Of a DNA stretch of 64,000 bases, positions 9,361 to 17,469 are shown piece after piece. The stretch spans positions 124,001 through 188,000 of the forward strand of contig NZ_JACHFZ010000004.1 of NCBI RefSeq assembly GCF_014202075.1, in the 5' to 3' direction. A program made the position numbers and the translations under genes. The stretch is from Brevundimonas basaltis. GTDB taxonomy: Bacteria > Pseudomonadota > Alphaproteobacteria > Caulobacterales > Caulobacteraceae. Under the pieces are notes generated by a model, which ran no database searches, was not told the DNA's origin, and saw only the letters and a list, made by a program, of their open reading frames with translations. How positions within the stretch are numbered: position 1 is the stretch's first letter; every line of letters starts with the position of its first letter.

Positions 9361-9726
9361 ATGCGCTTCACCAAGGATCACGAGTGGGTCAAGGTCGACG
9401 GAGACGTCGCCACCGTCGGTATTTCGAAGCACGCCGCCGACGCCCTGGGCGACGTGGTGTTCGTCGAGACGCCGGAAGCCGGCAAGTCGGTCGCCAAGGG
9501 CGACAGCTTCGCCGTCGTCGAGAGCGTCAAGGCGGCCTCGGACGTCTACGCCCCGGTCTCAGGCGAGGTGATCGAGGGCAACGCCGCCCTCGCCTCGGCC
9601 CCCGAGACGGTCAACGCCGATCCGGAAGGCGACGGCTGGTTCGCGAAGATCAAGGTGTCCGACGCGTCGCAGCTGGACGCCCTGATGGACCGCGCCGCCT
9701 ACGATCAATTCCTGAGCACGCTCTGA
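9361..9726 (+). CDS. gcvH: Glycine cleavage system H protein
   Basis: This lipoyl carrier protein shuttles the aminomethyl group between the P, T and L proteins. Its 121 residues are the usual length. It starts [14 protein letters not shown], the family N-terminus. The lipoylation site is in [15 protein letters not shown], with Lys57 as the modified residue. [15 protein letters not shown] is the conserved C-terminal block. The gene follows gcvT by 20 bp. The next gene, gcvPA, is 117 bp away because a palindromic repeat is inserted between them. Confidence 0.97.
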   Translation: MRFTKDHEWVKVDGDVATVGISKHAADALGDVVFVETPEAGKSVAKGDSFAVVESVKAASDVYAPVSGEVIEGNAALASAPETVNADPEGDGWFAKIKVSDASQLDALMDRAAYDQFLSTL

Positions 9727-9735
9727 TTTTTTGAT

Positions 9736-9828
9736 CCGTCATCCCGGACGACGCGTAGCGACGATCCGGGACCCGGGGCGGCTGCTCCCCTGGGTTCCGG
9801 GCTCCGCTGCGCGGCCCCGGAATGACGG
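9736..9828. repeat. Palindromic intergenic repeat inside the gcv operon (copy 1)
   Basis: A 93-bp element bounded by CCGTCAT and ATGACGG. It contains two GC-rich dyads, one around CCCGGACGACGCGTAGCG and one around CCGGGCTCCGCTGCGCGG. Its right 40 bases differ from the right end of the element at 26492-26634 at only two positions as I read them. It fills almost the whole gap between gcvH and gcvPA, so it is transcribed within the operon and could form a stem-loop in the mRNA. No coding capacity. Confidence 0.85.
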
Positions 9829-9843
9829 AATTGGATACGAACC

Positions 9844-11184
9844 ATGCGCTACCTCCCCCTGACGCCCGACGACCGCTCCGCCATGCTGGCGGCGATCGGG
9901 GCCAAGACGATCGACGACCTGTTCGTGGATGTGCCGCAGGCGGCGCGGCGGGAGGGCTTCGTGGACCTGCCGCGCGTGGCCGGCGAGCTGGAGGTCGAGC
10001 GGACCCTGGGCGCCATGGCGGCGAGGAACACGGCGGCCGGGTCGGTTCCGTTCTTCTGCGGGGCCGGAGCCTATCGCCACCATGTGCCGGCGACGGTGGA
10101 TCATGTGATCCAGCGCTCGGAGTTCCTGACCAGCTATACGCCCTACCAGCCCGAGATCGCCCAGGGCACGCTGCAGTATCTGTACGAATTCCAGACCCAG
10201 GTCGCGAACCTGACCGGCATGCCGGTGGCCAACGCCAGCCTCTATGACGGGTCGACCGCCATGGCCGAGGGCGTGCTGATGGCCACCCGGGTGACCCGCC
10301 GCAACAAGGCGGTGATCTCGGGCGGGGTGCATCCGCACTATGTGGCGGCGACGGAGACCGTGGTCCACGCCGTCGGCGTCGAGACCGAGGTGCTGACGGC
10401 CGCGGTGGATGCCGAGGCCGCCGTCATCGACCAGATCGGGCCGGACACCGCCTGTGTCGTGGTCCAGACCCCGAACGTGTTCGGCACGGCGACCGACGTG
10501 ACGAAGATCGCCGAAGCCGCCCACGCCGCCGGCGCCCTGCTGATCGTGGTGGTGACCGAGGCCGTGTCGATGGGCCTGCTGAAGTCGCCGGGCGAGATGG
10601 GGGCCGACATCGTTGCGGCCGAGGGCCAGTCGATCGGCAATGCGCTGAATTTCGGCGGGCCCTACGTCGGCCTGTTCGCCTGCCGCGAAAAGCTGATCCG
10701 CCAGATGCCCGGCCGCCTGTGCGGCGAGACGGTGGACGCGGACGGGGCGCGGGGCTTCGTCCTGACCCTGTCGACCCGCGAACAGCACATCCGCCGCGAC
10801 AAGGCGACCTCGAACATCTGCACCAACTCGGGCCTGTGTACCCTGGCCTTCACCATTCACATGAGCCTGCTGGGCGAGACGGGGCTGCGGCGGATGGCGC
10901 TGCTCAATCATGAGACGGCGGTGGCGACGCGCGACGCCCTGGCGGCCATTCCCGGCGTCGAGGTGCTGACCCCGCGCTTCTTCAACGAGTTCGCCGTGAA
11001 GCTGCCGAAGAACGCCGTCGAGGTGGTCGACACGCTGGCGAAGCAGGGCGTGCTGGCCGGCGTGCCCTACGGCCGCCTCGCCCCCGCCGCCGGCATGGAC
11101 GACGTCCTGCTGGTCGCCGCCACCGAGACCACGACCGAGGCCCATATCGCCGCCCTCAAGACCGCCCTGGCGGAGGTTCTGTAA
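9844..11184 (+). CDS. gcvPA: Glycine dehydrogenase (decarboxylating) subunit 1
   Basis: This is the N-terminal half of the split P protein, which decarboxylates glycine with PLP and loads the aminomethyl group onto GcvH. The 446 residues start [19 protein letters not shown] and contain [37 protein letters not shown] and [13 protein letters not shown], all characteristic of GcvPA. The PLP lysine belongs to the partner subunit. Apart from GGA within the end of the repeat, I see no strong ribosome-binding site before the ATG. The stop overlaps the gcvPB start (TAATG), implying coupled translation of the two subunits. Confidence 0.96.
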   Translation: MRYLPLTPDDRSAMLAAIGAKTIDDLFVDVPQAARREGFVDLPRVAGELEVERTLGAMAARNTAAGSVPFFCGAGAYRHHVPATVDHVIQRSEFLTSYTPYQPEIAQGTLQYLYEFQTQVANLTGMPVANASLYDGSTAMAEGVLMATRVTRRNKAVISGGVHPHYVAATETVVHAVGVETEVLTAAVDAEAAVIDQIGPDTACVVVQTPNVFGTATDVTKIAEAAHAAGALLIVVVTEAVSMGLLKSPGEMGADIVAAEGQSIGNALNFGGPYVGLFACREKLIRQMPGRLCGETVDADGARGFVLTLSTREQHIRRDKATSNICTNSGLCTLAFTIHMSLLGETGLRRMALLNHETAVATRDALAAIPGVEVLTPRFFNEFAVKLPKNAVEVVDTLAKQGVLAGVPYGRLAPAAGMDDVLLVAATETTTEAHIAALKTALAEVL

Positions 11185-12767
11185 TGAGCACCATGAACAC
11201 CGTCGGCCGTCCGACCACGCCGAACAAGGTCGAGAGCAAGCCCGCCACCCTGACCGGCGGGCGCGGCCTGCTGCAGGACGAGCACCTGATCTTCGAGAGC
11301 GACGGCTGGGGCAAGACCGGCGTCGATCTGCCGGAACCGAAGACCAGCGGTTCCGATCTGGGCGATCTGGTGCGCAAGGACCCGATCGGCCTGCCGGGCC
11401 TCTCGGAGCCCGAGGCGATGCGCCACTATGTGCGGCTGAGCCAGAAGAACCACGCCATCGACCTGGCCATCTATCCGCTGGGCTCGTGCACGATGAAGCA
11501 CAATCCGCGCCTCAACGAGAAGATGGCGCGTCTGCCCGGCTTCTCGGACATCCACCCGCTGCAGCCGCAATCGACGGTCCAGGGGGCGCTGGAGCTGATG
11601 GACCAGCTGGCCCACTGGCTGAAGACCCTGACCGGCATGCCGGCGGTGGCCCTGTCGCCCAAGGCGGGCGCCCATGGCGAGCTGTGCGGCCTGATGGCCA
11701 TTCGCGCCGCCCACCGGGCCGCGGGCAACGGGCTGCGGTCGGACACGCCGCGCAACAAGGTGCTTGTGCCGACCTCGGCCCACGGCACCAACCCGGCCAC
11801 CGCCGCCTTCGTCGGCTATACCGTGGTGGAAGTGGCCCAGACCGAGGACGGTCGCGTCGACGTCGCCGATCTGGCGTCGAAACTGGGGCCGGACGTGGCC
11901 GCCATCATGGTGACCAATCCGAACACCTGCGGCCTGTTCGAGCGCGACATCCTCGAGATCAGCCGGCTGACGCATGAGGCGGGAGCCTATTTCTACTGCG
12001 ACGGGGCCAATTTCAACGCCATCGTCGGGCGGGTGCGGCCAGGCGACCTGGGTGTGGACGCGATGCACATCAATCTGCACAAGACCTTCTCGACGCCGCA
12101 CGGCGGCGGCGGGCCGGGCGCGGGGCCGGTGGTGCTGTCAGAAGCCCTCGCTCCGTTCGCGCCGGCGCCGTGGGTGGTCTCGGGCGAGGACGGCTTCAAC
12201 CTGGTCGAGTTCGCCGAGGACGAGGCCGAGCAGGCCTTCGGCCGCCTGTGCGCCTTCCAGGGCCAGATGGGCATGTATGTCCGCGCCCTCAGCTACATGA
12301 TGAGCCACGGTTCGGACGGGTTGCGGCAGGTGGCCGAGGACGCGGTGCTGAACGCCAACTACATCAAGGCCCGGCTGTCGGACGTGATGAGCGTGGCCTT
12401 CCCGGAGGGGCCGTGCATGCACGAGGCCCTGTTCGACGACGAATGGCTGAAGGGCACGGACGTGACCACGCTCGACTTCGCCAAGGCGATGATCGACGAG
12501 GGCTTCCACCCGATGACCATGTATTTCCCGCTGGTCGTGCACGGGGCGATGCTGATCGAACCGACCGAGACGGAGTCGAAGCAGGAGCTGGACCGGTTCA
12601 TCGAGGCGATGCGGGCGCTGGCGAATGCGGCGAAGGCCGGGGACGTCGACCGCTTCAAGGGGGCGCCCTTCCATGCGCCGCTGAAGCGGCTGGACGAAAC
12701 CCGCGCCGCGCGTCAGCCGGTGCTGCGCTGGACGGCGCCGGAGGGGTCGAACATCGCGGCCGAATAG
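11184..12767 (+). CDS. gcvPB: Glycine dehydrogenase (decarboxylating) subunit 2
   Basis: This is the C-terminal, PLP-binding half of the two-subunit P protein. The 527 residues include YPLGSCTMKHNPRLNEK, LSPKAGAHGELCGL, PTSAHGTNPATAAF and HINLHKTFSTPHGGGGPG, in which Lys300 is the Schiff-base lysine. FHPMTMYFPLVVHGAMLIEP is the usual C-terminal block. It is the last gene of the operon. No dihydrolipoamide dehydrogenase (L protein) gene is nearby, so L is presumably shared with the 2-oxo acid dehydrogenases encoded elsewhere. Confidence 0.96.
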   Translation: MSTMNTVGRPTTPNKVESKPATLTGGRGLLQDEHLIFESDGWGKTGVDLPEPKTSGSDLGDLVRKDPIGLPGLSEPEAMRHYVRLSQKNHAIDLAIYPLGSCTMKHNPRLNEKMARLPGFSDIHPLQPQSTVQGALELMDQLAHWLKTLTGMPAVALSPKAGAHGELCGLMAIRAAHRAAGNGLRSDTPRNKVLVPTSAHGTNPATAAFVGYTVVEVAQTEDGRVDVADLASKLGPDVAAIMVTNPNTCGLFERDILEISRLTHEAGAYFYCDGANFNAIVGRVRPGDLGVDAMHINLHKTFSTPHGGGGPGAGPVVLSEALAPFAPAPWVVSGEDGFNLVEFAEDEAEQAFGRLCAFQGQMGMYVRALSYMMSHGSDGLRQVAEDAVLNANYIKARLSDVMSVAFPEGPCMHEALFDDEWLKGTDVTTLDFAKAMIDEGFHPMTMYFPLVVHGAMLIEPTETESKQELDRFIEAMRALANAAKAGDVDRFKGAPFHAPLKRLDETRAARQPVLRWTAPEGSNIAAE

Positions 12768-12863
12768 GTGCGCACGGTAAAGTGAACGACGGTCTCCCTG
12801 ACAGGCGTATGCTTGGGTCTGCGTAATCAGAACCAGGAACGAGCGTTGGGAGGCGCACAGGTC

Positions 12864-13370
12864 ATGATGTCACGCGTACAAAAGGGTTTGGTCTCGGGTT
12901 TCGCGGCCACCGTCGCGGTGTCGGCGCTGGAACTGGCCAACATCTACGGGGCGCCCATGTTGGGCATCGAGCCCTGGGCGGCGAGTTTCCCCCGGCTGTT
13001 GTCGGTCATGCTGCAGGTGCCCGATCTGATCGTCGTCGGCTGGATCGCCCACTTCCTCGTCGGCACGGTCGTGCTGGGCGCCGCCTTCGGCGTCCTGTGT
13101 CCGAAGCTGCCGACGGAGACGCCGGAATCGAAGGGCATCCTCTTCGCGGTCGGGGCCTTTATCGTCATGGGCCTGACCATCGCGCCGGCCGTCGGCGCCC
13201 TGGGCGGACGGCCCGTGGGGCTGTTCTTCATGCAGGCCGGGTTCGGCACCCTGGTCTGGATGATCGCGACACACGCGGTCTACGGCATCGTGCTGGGTAA
13301 TGTGTACGGGCGCCTCGTCGCCCGGGACCGGCACGCCCACCATGTGACCAACGGCGCCACCGCGCACTGA
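12864..13370 (+). CDS. Small integral membrane protein, DUF6789-like
   Basis: The roughly 168-residue product has four hydrophobic stretches: GLVSGFAATVAVSALELANI, the region around DLIVVGWIAHFLVGTVVLG, ILFAVGAFIVMGLTIAPAVG and GTLVWMIATHAVYGIVLGNV. The C-terminus is short and His-rich. The layout resembles the DUF6789 family of small inner-membrane proteins, whose function is unknown. The start is set at ATG 12864 (ATG 12867 is equally possible) because GGGAGG lies 10 bases upstream; a longer frame from TTG 12813 is not supported. It stands alone between gcvPB and a strong terminator. Confidence 0.8.
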   Translation: MMSRVQKGLVSGFAATVAVSALELANIYGAPMLGIEPWAASFPRLLSVMLQVPDLIVVGWIAHFLVGTVVLGAAFGVLCPKLPTETPESKGILFAVGAFIVMGLTIAPAVGALGGRPVGLFFMQAGFGTLVWMIATHAVYGIVLGNVYGRLVARDRHAHHVTNGATAH

Positions 13371-13394
13371 CGGGCGCGCATCGCCCGAAAGCGA

Positions 13395-13424
13395 AAGGCC
13401 CCGCCGGTACGCCGGCGGGGCCTT
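13395..13424. terminator. Hairpin terminator between convergent genes
   Basis: A perfect 13-bp stem (AAGGCCCCGCCGG paired with CCGGCGGGGCCTT) closes a TACG tetraloop of the stable UNCG class. It lies between the DUF6789-like gene on the plus strand and the end of the ATP synthase operon on the minus strand. The flanking AA and TT can serve both directions, so a bidirectional terminator is likely. Confidence 0.85.
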
Positions 13425-13448
13425 GTCGTTTCCGGACCGGTCGACGGC

Positions 13449-13961
13449 CTAGTTGAGGCGCGAGCCGATCTGGGCGATGGCGTCGTCCAGCAGGGGATCG
13501 GTCTTCTGGCCGGCCAAGCGGGCGGCGAGAATCTGCTCGGCGGCGCGGGCCGCGAGATCGGCCGCGGCGGCCTTGACCTCGGCCGTGGCCTGAACCTCGG
13601 CCTGGGCGATGCGGCGCTCGGCCAGGTCCTGACGGCGCTTCAGTGTCTCTTCCAGTTTCGCCCGGGCCTCGGCCTCCATGACGCGGGCGTCGGCCTCGGC
13701 GGCCTCGAGCATGGCGGCGGCCTGGGCCTCGGCCTCGGCCTTCTCCTGACGAATCTGGGCCAGCAGGGCCTCGGCCTCAGCGCGCAGACGGGCGGCCTCG
13801 TCGAGCTCGGACTGGATCCTGGCGGCCCTGGCGTCGAGCTGGCCGGCGACCAGCTTCGGCACCCCGGCGAGAACCACGATGACGAAGAAGGCGATCAGGC
13901 CGACCGCGACCCAAAGTTCCGCGTTCGACAGGTCGTAGAGGTGGGGATTGAAGAATTCCAT
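13449..13961 (-). CDS. atpF: F0F1 ATP synthase subunit b
   Basis: Peripheral-stalk subunit of the F0 sector. The 170 residues have a single N-terminal transmembrane helix (AELWVAVGLIAFFVIVVLAG), then a long Ala/Glu/Arg-rich coiled coil from about residue 45 to 150, and the short C-terminal domain that contacts F1. It is the last gene of the atp F0 operon and overlaps the end of the b' gene by one base. It ends close to the terminator at 13395-13424. Coexistence with a separate b' gene is typical of alphaproteobacteria. Confidence 0.94.
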   Translation of the reverse strand: MEFFNPHLYDLSNAELWVAVGLIAFFVIVVLAGVPKLVAGQLDARAARIQSELDEAARLRAEAEALLAQIRQEKAEAEAQAAAMLEAAEADARVMEAEARAKLEETLKRRQDLAERRIAQAEVQATAEVKAAAADLAARAAEQILAARLAGQKTDPLLDDAIAQIGSRLN

Positions 13962-14554
13962 CAGGCAGCGCCCTTCACGGCGGCGGCGGCTTCGGCGGCC
14001 GTCGGCCCCTTGCCGGTGAGACGTTCGACGATGGCCGCCGCGGTGTCGGAGGCGATCGCCGAGACGTTGGTCATGGCGGCGTCACGGGTCTTGCCGATGG
14101 CGGTTTCGGCCTCGGCGATGCGAGCGGCGACCACGGCTTCTTCCGCCGCGGCGCGGGCGTTGGCCTCGTCGGTGACGCGGGCCTTGGCGGCGGCCGCGGT
14201 GGCGCGGGAAGAGGCGCGGGCCTGTTCGACCTCGGCCTTGGCGGCCTCGGCCTGGCCCGCGGCCTCGGCCTGCACCTGGCGGGCGGTCTCGACCGCGGTC
14301 GAAATGGTCGAGGCGCGCTCATCGAAGACGCGGCGCATGCGCGGCGCGAAAACCTTGGCGATCAGCCAGTAGAGGATGGCGAACAGGAAGATCAGATAGA
14401 CGATCTGACCGAACCAGTGCTGGAATTCGAACTGGGGCAGGCCGCCGGACTCATGCTCGCCGCCGTGGGCGGCCTCGGTCGTGGCGTGCGTGTCCTCGAG
14501 CGCGACCGGAGCGGGCGCGTCGGCATACGGCACGGATGTGTCTTGAACGGTCAT
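13961..14554 (-). CDS. F0F1 ATP synthase subunit b'
   Basis: This is the second, divergent b-type stalk subunit (often called AtpF2 or AtpG), which pairs with b in alphaproteobacteria. The 197 residues have an N-terminal acidic and His-containing extension, then the membrane anchor in HWFGQIVYLIFLFAILYWLI, then VFAPRMRRVFDERAS and a long Ala-rich coiled coil. The segment from about residue 55 to 85 is the conserved b' signature. It lies between the c-subunit gene (72 bp upstream) and the b gene, which it overlaps by one base. Confidence 0.93.
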   Translation of the reverse strand: MTVQDTSVPYADAPAPVALEDTHATTEAAHGGEHESGGLPQFEFQHWFGQIVYLIFLFAILYWLIAKVFAPRMRRVFDERASTISTAVETARQVQAEAAGQAEAAKAEVEQARASSRATAAAAKARVTDEANARAAAEEAVVAARIAEAETAIGKTRDAAMTNVSAIASDTAAAIVERLTGKGPTAAEAAAAVKGAA

Positions 14555-14626
14555 CGATCGCCTGAGGGAGAGGTCTGGAAGGTCGTCAGCCGGCGGCGCG
14601 GACCGGGTCCGCGCCGCCGAAGCCGA

Positions 14627-14851
14627 TTACGAGATCCAGATCAGGATGCCCATGACGAAGGCGAGGATGCCGAGGGCTTCGGCCAGGGCCGCGCCGACGA
14701 ACAGGTTGCCGATCTGCGAGCCGGCGGCCGACGGGTTGCGCAGGGCGCCCGCCAGGAACTGGCCGAAGATGTTGCCGACGCCGATGCCGGCGCCGATCAT
14801 GCCGGACATCGCGATGCCGGCGCCGATGAGCTTGGCGGCTTCTGCTTCCAT
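14627..14851 (-). CDS. atpE: F0F1 ATP synthase subunit c
   Basis: Proteolipid that forms the rotating proton-carrying c-ring. The 74 residues form two transmembrane helices joined by the polar loop [11 protein letters not shown]. The second helix carries the proton-binding carboxylate in LAEALGI (Glu58). The first helix has the glycine-rich packing motif [14 protein letters not shown]. No sodium-binding pattern is evident, so a proton-driven ring is expected. It lies 51 bp after atpB. Confidence 0.97.
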   Translation of the reverse strand: MEAEAAKLIGAGIAMSGMIGAGIGVGNIFGQFLAGALRNPSAAGSQIGNLFVGAALAEALGILAFVMGILIWIS

Positions 14852-14902
14852 GGTGTCTAGATCCTGTTTGGGTTGGGTTGGTTGGAAGGAACTGGGCAGC
14901 CC

Positions 14903-15685
14903 TTAGTGGGCGTGGTCCAGGTTGACCACATCATTGAGGTAGATGCAGGTCAGAACGGCGAAGACGAAGGCCTGAAGGAAGGCCACGAGGAACTCGAGCG
15001 CGGTCAGGCCGATGGTCATACCCAGCGCCAGCGGGAAGATCAGCACGCCGAACCAGCCGGCGGCGCCGATCACCGCCGTGGCGACGAAGCCGGCGAAGAC
15101 CTTTAGGGCGATGTGCCCGCCCATCATGTTGCCGAACAGACGAAGCGTCAGGGTCAACGGGCGAAGCAGGAAGGAGAAGAACTCGATCAGGCCGACGATC
15201 GGACGCATAACCAGCGGCGCGCCCGTGGGCCAGAACAGCTTGAGGAAGCGAAGACCGTTCTTCCGGATGCCGATGATCACGACCAGCAGGAAGGTGATCA
15301 TGCCGAAGGTGGCGGTCACGGCCAGCTGCGAGGTGGCGGTGAAGCTGAGGAACATGCCCAGCAGGTTCATGCCGAGGATGAAGGTGAAGACCGTGAAGAC
15401 GAACGGGAAATATTTCTTGCCGTCATGGCCGATGATCGAGTCGGTCAGGCCGTCGATCATGCCGAAAAGGGTCTCTCCGACCGCCTGGGTCCGCCCCGGC
15501 ACCACCTTGGCGCCCGAGGTGACCAACGTCAGGAAGCCGACCACGAGCAGGAAGCCGATGGTCATGGCGAGGTGCGAGTTGGTGAAGGCCAGATGCACCT
15601 GGCCGACGACGGGCAGCGTCACCTCGCCGAAATCGAGGGCCGGCGTCAGCGGCTTTACCTGAAACTGATGTAGCGGATCGGCCAT
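14903..15685 (-). CDS. atpB: F0F1 ATP synthase subunit a
   Basis: Membrane stator subunit that forms the two proton half-channels against the c-ring. The start at 15685 gives 260 residues beginning MADPLHQFQVKPL, the usual alphaproteobacterial N-terminus; a longer in-frame ORF upstream encodes no sensible extension. Several hydrophobic helices are present. The essential arginine lies in LTLTLRLFGNMMGGH (Arg182), followed by the C-terminal helices ALEFLVAFLQAFVFAVLTCI and the ending YLNDVVNLDHAH. It is the second gene of the atpI-B-E-F'-F operon. Confidence 0.96.
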   Translation of the reverse strand: MADPLHQFQVKPLTPALDFGEVTLPVVGQVHLAFTNSHLAMTIGFLLVVGFLTLVTSGAKVVPGRTQAVGETLFGMIDGLTDSIIGHDGKKYFPFVFTVFTFILGMNLLGMFLSFTATSQLAVTATFGMITFLLVVIIGIRKNGLRFLKLFWPTGAPLVMRPIVGLIEFFSFLLRPLTLTLRLFGNMMGGHIALKVFAGFVATAVIGAAGWFGVLIFPLALGMTIGLTALEFLVAFLQAFVFAVLTCIYLNDVVNLDHAH

Positions 15686-15692
15686 CGGGCGA

Positions 15693-16055
15693 TCAGGCTC
15701 CCTGGTCTTCGTCGTCGTCGAAGGGAACCGACTGCGGCTCCCCATGCTGTTTGGCCTCGGCCATCAGGCGTTGCGCCGTGCGCCACGCCATCCACACCGA
15801 GACGGCGAAACCCAGAAGGACTCCACCGATGATTCCCACCGGCGTCGTGCCGGCGAAGTAGTCGATCCCGAAGCCGAGCGCGAGGCCGACGAAGACGCCG
15901 CCGAACAGGTCGGCGATGATCTTCCAGGCCTGGCCCGCCGCCTTCTGGCCCGCCGCCTCGTGAGAGAGCTGGCGGGTCGTGCGCGCCTCCAGATCAGATG
16001 CGCTCCTAGAGAGACGAGCGATCGCCTCCTGACGCGATTCCGGCGGGGTTGACAT
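15693..16055 (-). CDS. atpI: ATP synthase assembly protein AtpI
   Basis: The 120-residue product is a small inner-membrane protein of the AtpI/Z type, thought to help c-ring assembly. An N-terminal helical, charged region is followed by two transmembrane segments, IIADLFGGVFVGLALGFGID and GIIGGVLLGFAVSVWMAW, separated by YFAGTTPVG, and an acidic C-terminus (DDDEDQGA). The start at ATG 16055 is preferred to GTG 16070. It is the first gene of the F0 operon, 7 bp before atpB. Confidence 0.9.
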   Translation of the reverse strand: MSTPPESRQEAIARLSRSASDLEARTTRQLSHEAAGQKAAGQAWKIIADLFGGVFVGLALGFGIDYFAGTTPVGIIGGVLLGFAVSVWMAWRTAQRLMAEAKQHGEPQSVPFDDDEDQGA

Positions 16056-16111
16056 GGGCGGCCTCAGCACTCCGGCACGGATGCCGGAGGGGGTCTGAAT
16101 TCGGCGCGGAA

Positions 16112-16138
16112 CCTATAGGCGCGACCTCCGCAGGTCAA
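16112..16138 (-). promoter_or_regulatory. atpI: Candidate promoter of the atp F0 operon
   Basis: Reading the minus strand, TTGACC (16138-16133) and CCTATA within GCCTATAGG (about 16117-16112) lie about 60 bp before atpI. The short spacer (about 15 bases or fewer, depending on the -10 frame) is like the Caulobacter housekeeping promoter, in which a TTGAC-type -35 is followed after 10-14 bases by a GCTA-type -10. The -10 matches only partly. Confidence 0.45.
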
Positions 16139-16856
16139 GGCGGTGCGGAACGGCATTAGATCGTTGATTTTCCGCACGTTTGTTTCCCAGATTTGGCGGC
16201 GTGGCGAACGGTCGCTGTCGCGGGGCCGGATTCGGGGCATGAGTCTGCGCTTTGCGGCGCGGGCGGCGCAAAGGTGGGGAGGTCGGCGGCGCGCGGACGT
16301 CAGCCCGGAACCGTGATGGGTGCTCCCGTGCTTTCGCCGTAGGGAGCCTGTGCTGTTTTCGGCTGAACGTCCTTGCTCCGCCGTGATCGCGGCTCCGAGC
16401 GCTTCGGGGCGGGCATCACAGGCGAGACCGGGCTTCGCCAATTTCAGCACCCGGTCCGTTTCGCCTTTAGGCCCTTTCGAAACTAAGCCCGGACGGGCGG
16501 GAGCCTCCAGGGCCCCCGGACTCCTCCGTTTCAAACCCGGAGGACAGTTCCTTCGCCTGCGCGGAGGGGGGCGCAACCCGTCCTCCAGCAGGGTCCGGTT
16601 CCGCCGCGCGGCTCCGAAGAGCCGTACGGCGTCCCGCAACGATCACACCCCGCCGCACGCGATGGCCCTGGCGCCAGACGCCCTCCCCCGCGACGGGACA
16701 GCCAGGATCATACAGCCGCCCGTTTATGCGGATGGAAGATTGGTTTTAGTTTCGACCATGTGACTGAAAAGACGGGAGATCGTCCGCTGAACCCGACTAT
16801 AATTTCCGGAATAGTCAGCACAGCGACATGGCGTCGGCGGCGGCTTTGGGAGCCGA
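16139..16856. other. Intergenic stretch without a recognisable gene
   Basis: About 700 bp separate the atp promoter from the inverted repeat at 16857-17034. Frames longer than 140 codons exist on both strands, but their translations are Arg/Pro/Gly-rich with no family signature, no plausible signal or hydrophobic core and no good ribosome-binding site. I take them as GC-bias artefacts. Around 16380-16620 there are several local GC-rich complementary blocks (for example CCGGAGGACAG with CTGTCCTCC on the opposite strand), but I recognise no tRNA, tmRNA, RNase P, SRP or 6S signature. Confidence 0.5.
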
Positions 16857-17034
16857 GGTTCGTCACAACGGGCACAACGACGGTCACAACGGACACGACG
16901 GGGCCGGAGGGATCGCGGCGACCGTCAGGGAGACGCAATCGATGGGTTGCGGGCAAGGGCCCGCGAAGGCGAAGCGGGCGCGGTCCCGTCGTGTCCGTTG
17001 TGGCGTCTCTTCGTCGTGGTCGTTGTGACGAACC
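16857..17034. repeat. Long inverted repeat with CACAACG-like iterations
   Basis: Two arms of about 50 bp (16857-16906 and 16981-17034) are inverted copies separated by a 74-bp centre. The outer 14 bases GGTTCGTCACAACG match perfectly, as do 18 inner bases CACAACGGACACGACGGG (16885-16902 against 16985-17002). The left arm is itself built from CACAACG-type units spaced by a few bases. It lies between the 3' end of a lipoprotein gene and an apparently empty region. The transcript could form a very stable hairpin. No ORF for a transposase is inside. Confidence 0.85.
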
Positions 17035-17047
17035 AGCCAGCCGGGGC

Positions 17048-17401
17048 CTACCGTCCGCCCTGGAGGCAGTTGCGGGCGGTGTAGAGGCCGTTGAGGTAGT
17101 GCCAGCGGTTCTCGTCGGCCTCGCGGCGGGCGCGCTCGGGACCCTTGAGGGCGTCGACGCCGGCCATGACCAGTCCGGCCCCGGGGATCAGGGCCGCGGC
17201 GCCAGCCCGGGCCACGCCGCCGAGCGCGCCGCCGGTCGGCGTTCCGCCCATACGCTCGCTGAGCGTGGCCGCCTCGTCGGCGATCTGGCGGCAGGTCAGA
17301 TTGGCGTCGCCGGCCCGGTTCACCGGCACGGCGTCGCCCGAGGGCTGCGTGGCGCAGCCGCCGCAGATCATCACGGCGGCCAGCAAAACATGAACTTTCA
17401 C
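17048..17401 (-). CDS. Small putative lipoprotein
   Basis: The 117-residue product starts at a GTG (17401) with AGGGAG eight bases upstream and reads MKVHVLLAAVMICGGCATQ. The ICGGC segment looks like a lipoprotein cleavage site with an unusual -3 residue. The mature part has two cysteines, a Gly/Ala-rich hydrophobic stretch GAAALIPGAGLVMAGVDALK that could span or associate with a membrane, and a charged end (RREADENRWHYLNGLYTARN). I do not recognise the family. It lies 68 bp downstream of dxs on the same strand and is read toward the long inverted repeat, which may act as its terminator. Confidence 0.7.
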   Translation of the reverse strand: MKVHVLLAAVMICGGCATQPSGDAVPVNRAGDANLTCRQIADEAATLSERMGGTPTGGALGGVARAGAAALIPGAGLVMAGVDALKGPERARREADENRWHYLNGLYTARNCLQGGR

Positions 17402-17469
17402 AATCGGTACTCCCTGAACCCCGTCCGGGACAGAACGGCGGTAGAGGGAGTCCGGTTGCGTGGGCGTCG

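Noticed and set aside
16380-16640. Possible structured RNA such as split tmRNA or RNase P
   Set aside because: Although GC-rich paired blocks exist, I could not find a tag-peptide frame, a T-loop sequence or any RNase P or SRP conserved block.
16064-16763. Two open frames of 147 and 191 codons in the gap upstream of the atp operon
   Set aside because: Composition is strongly Arg/Pro/Gly-biased, no ribosome-binding site or domain is evident, and the two frames overlap each other on opposite strands.
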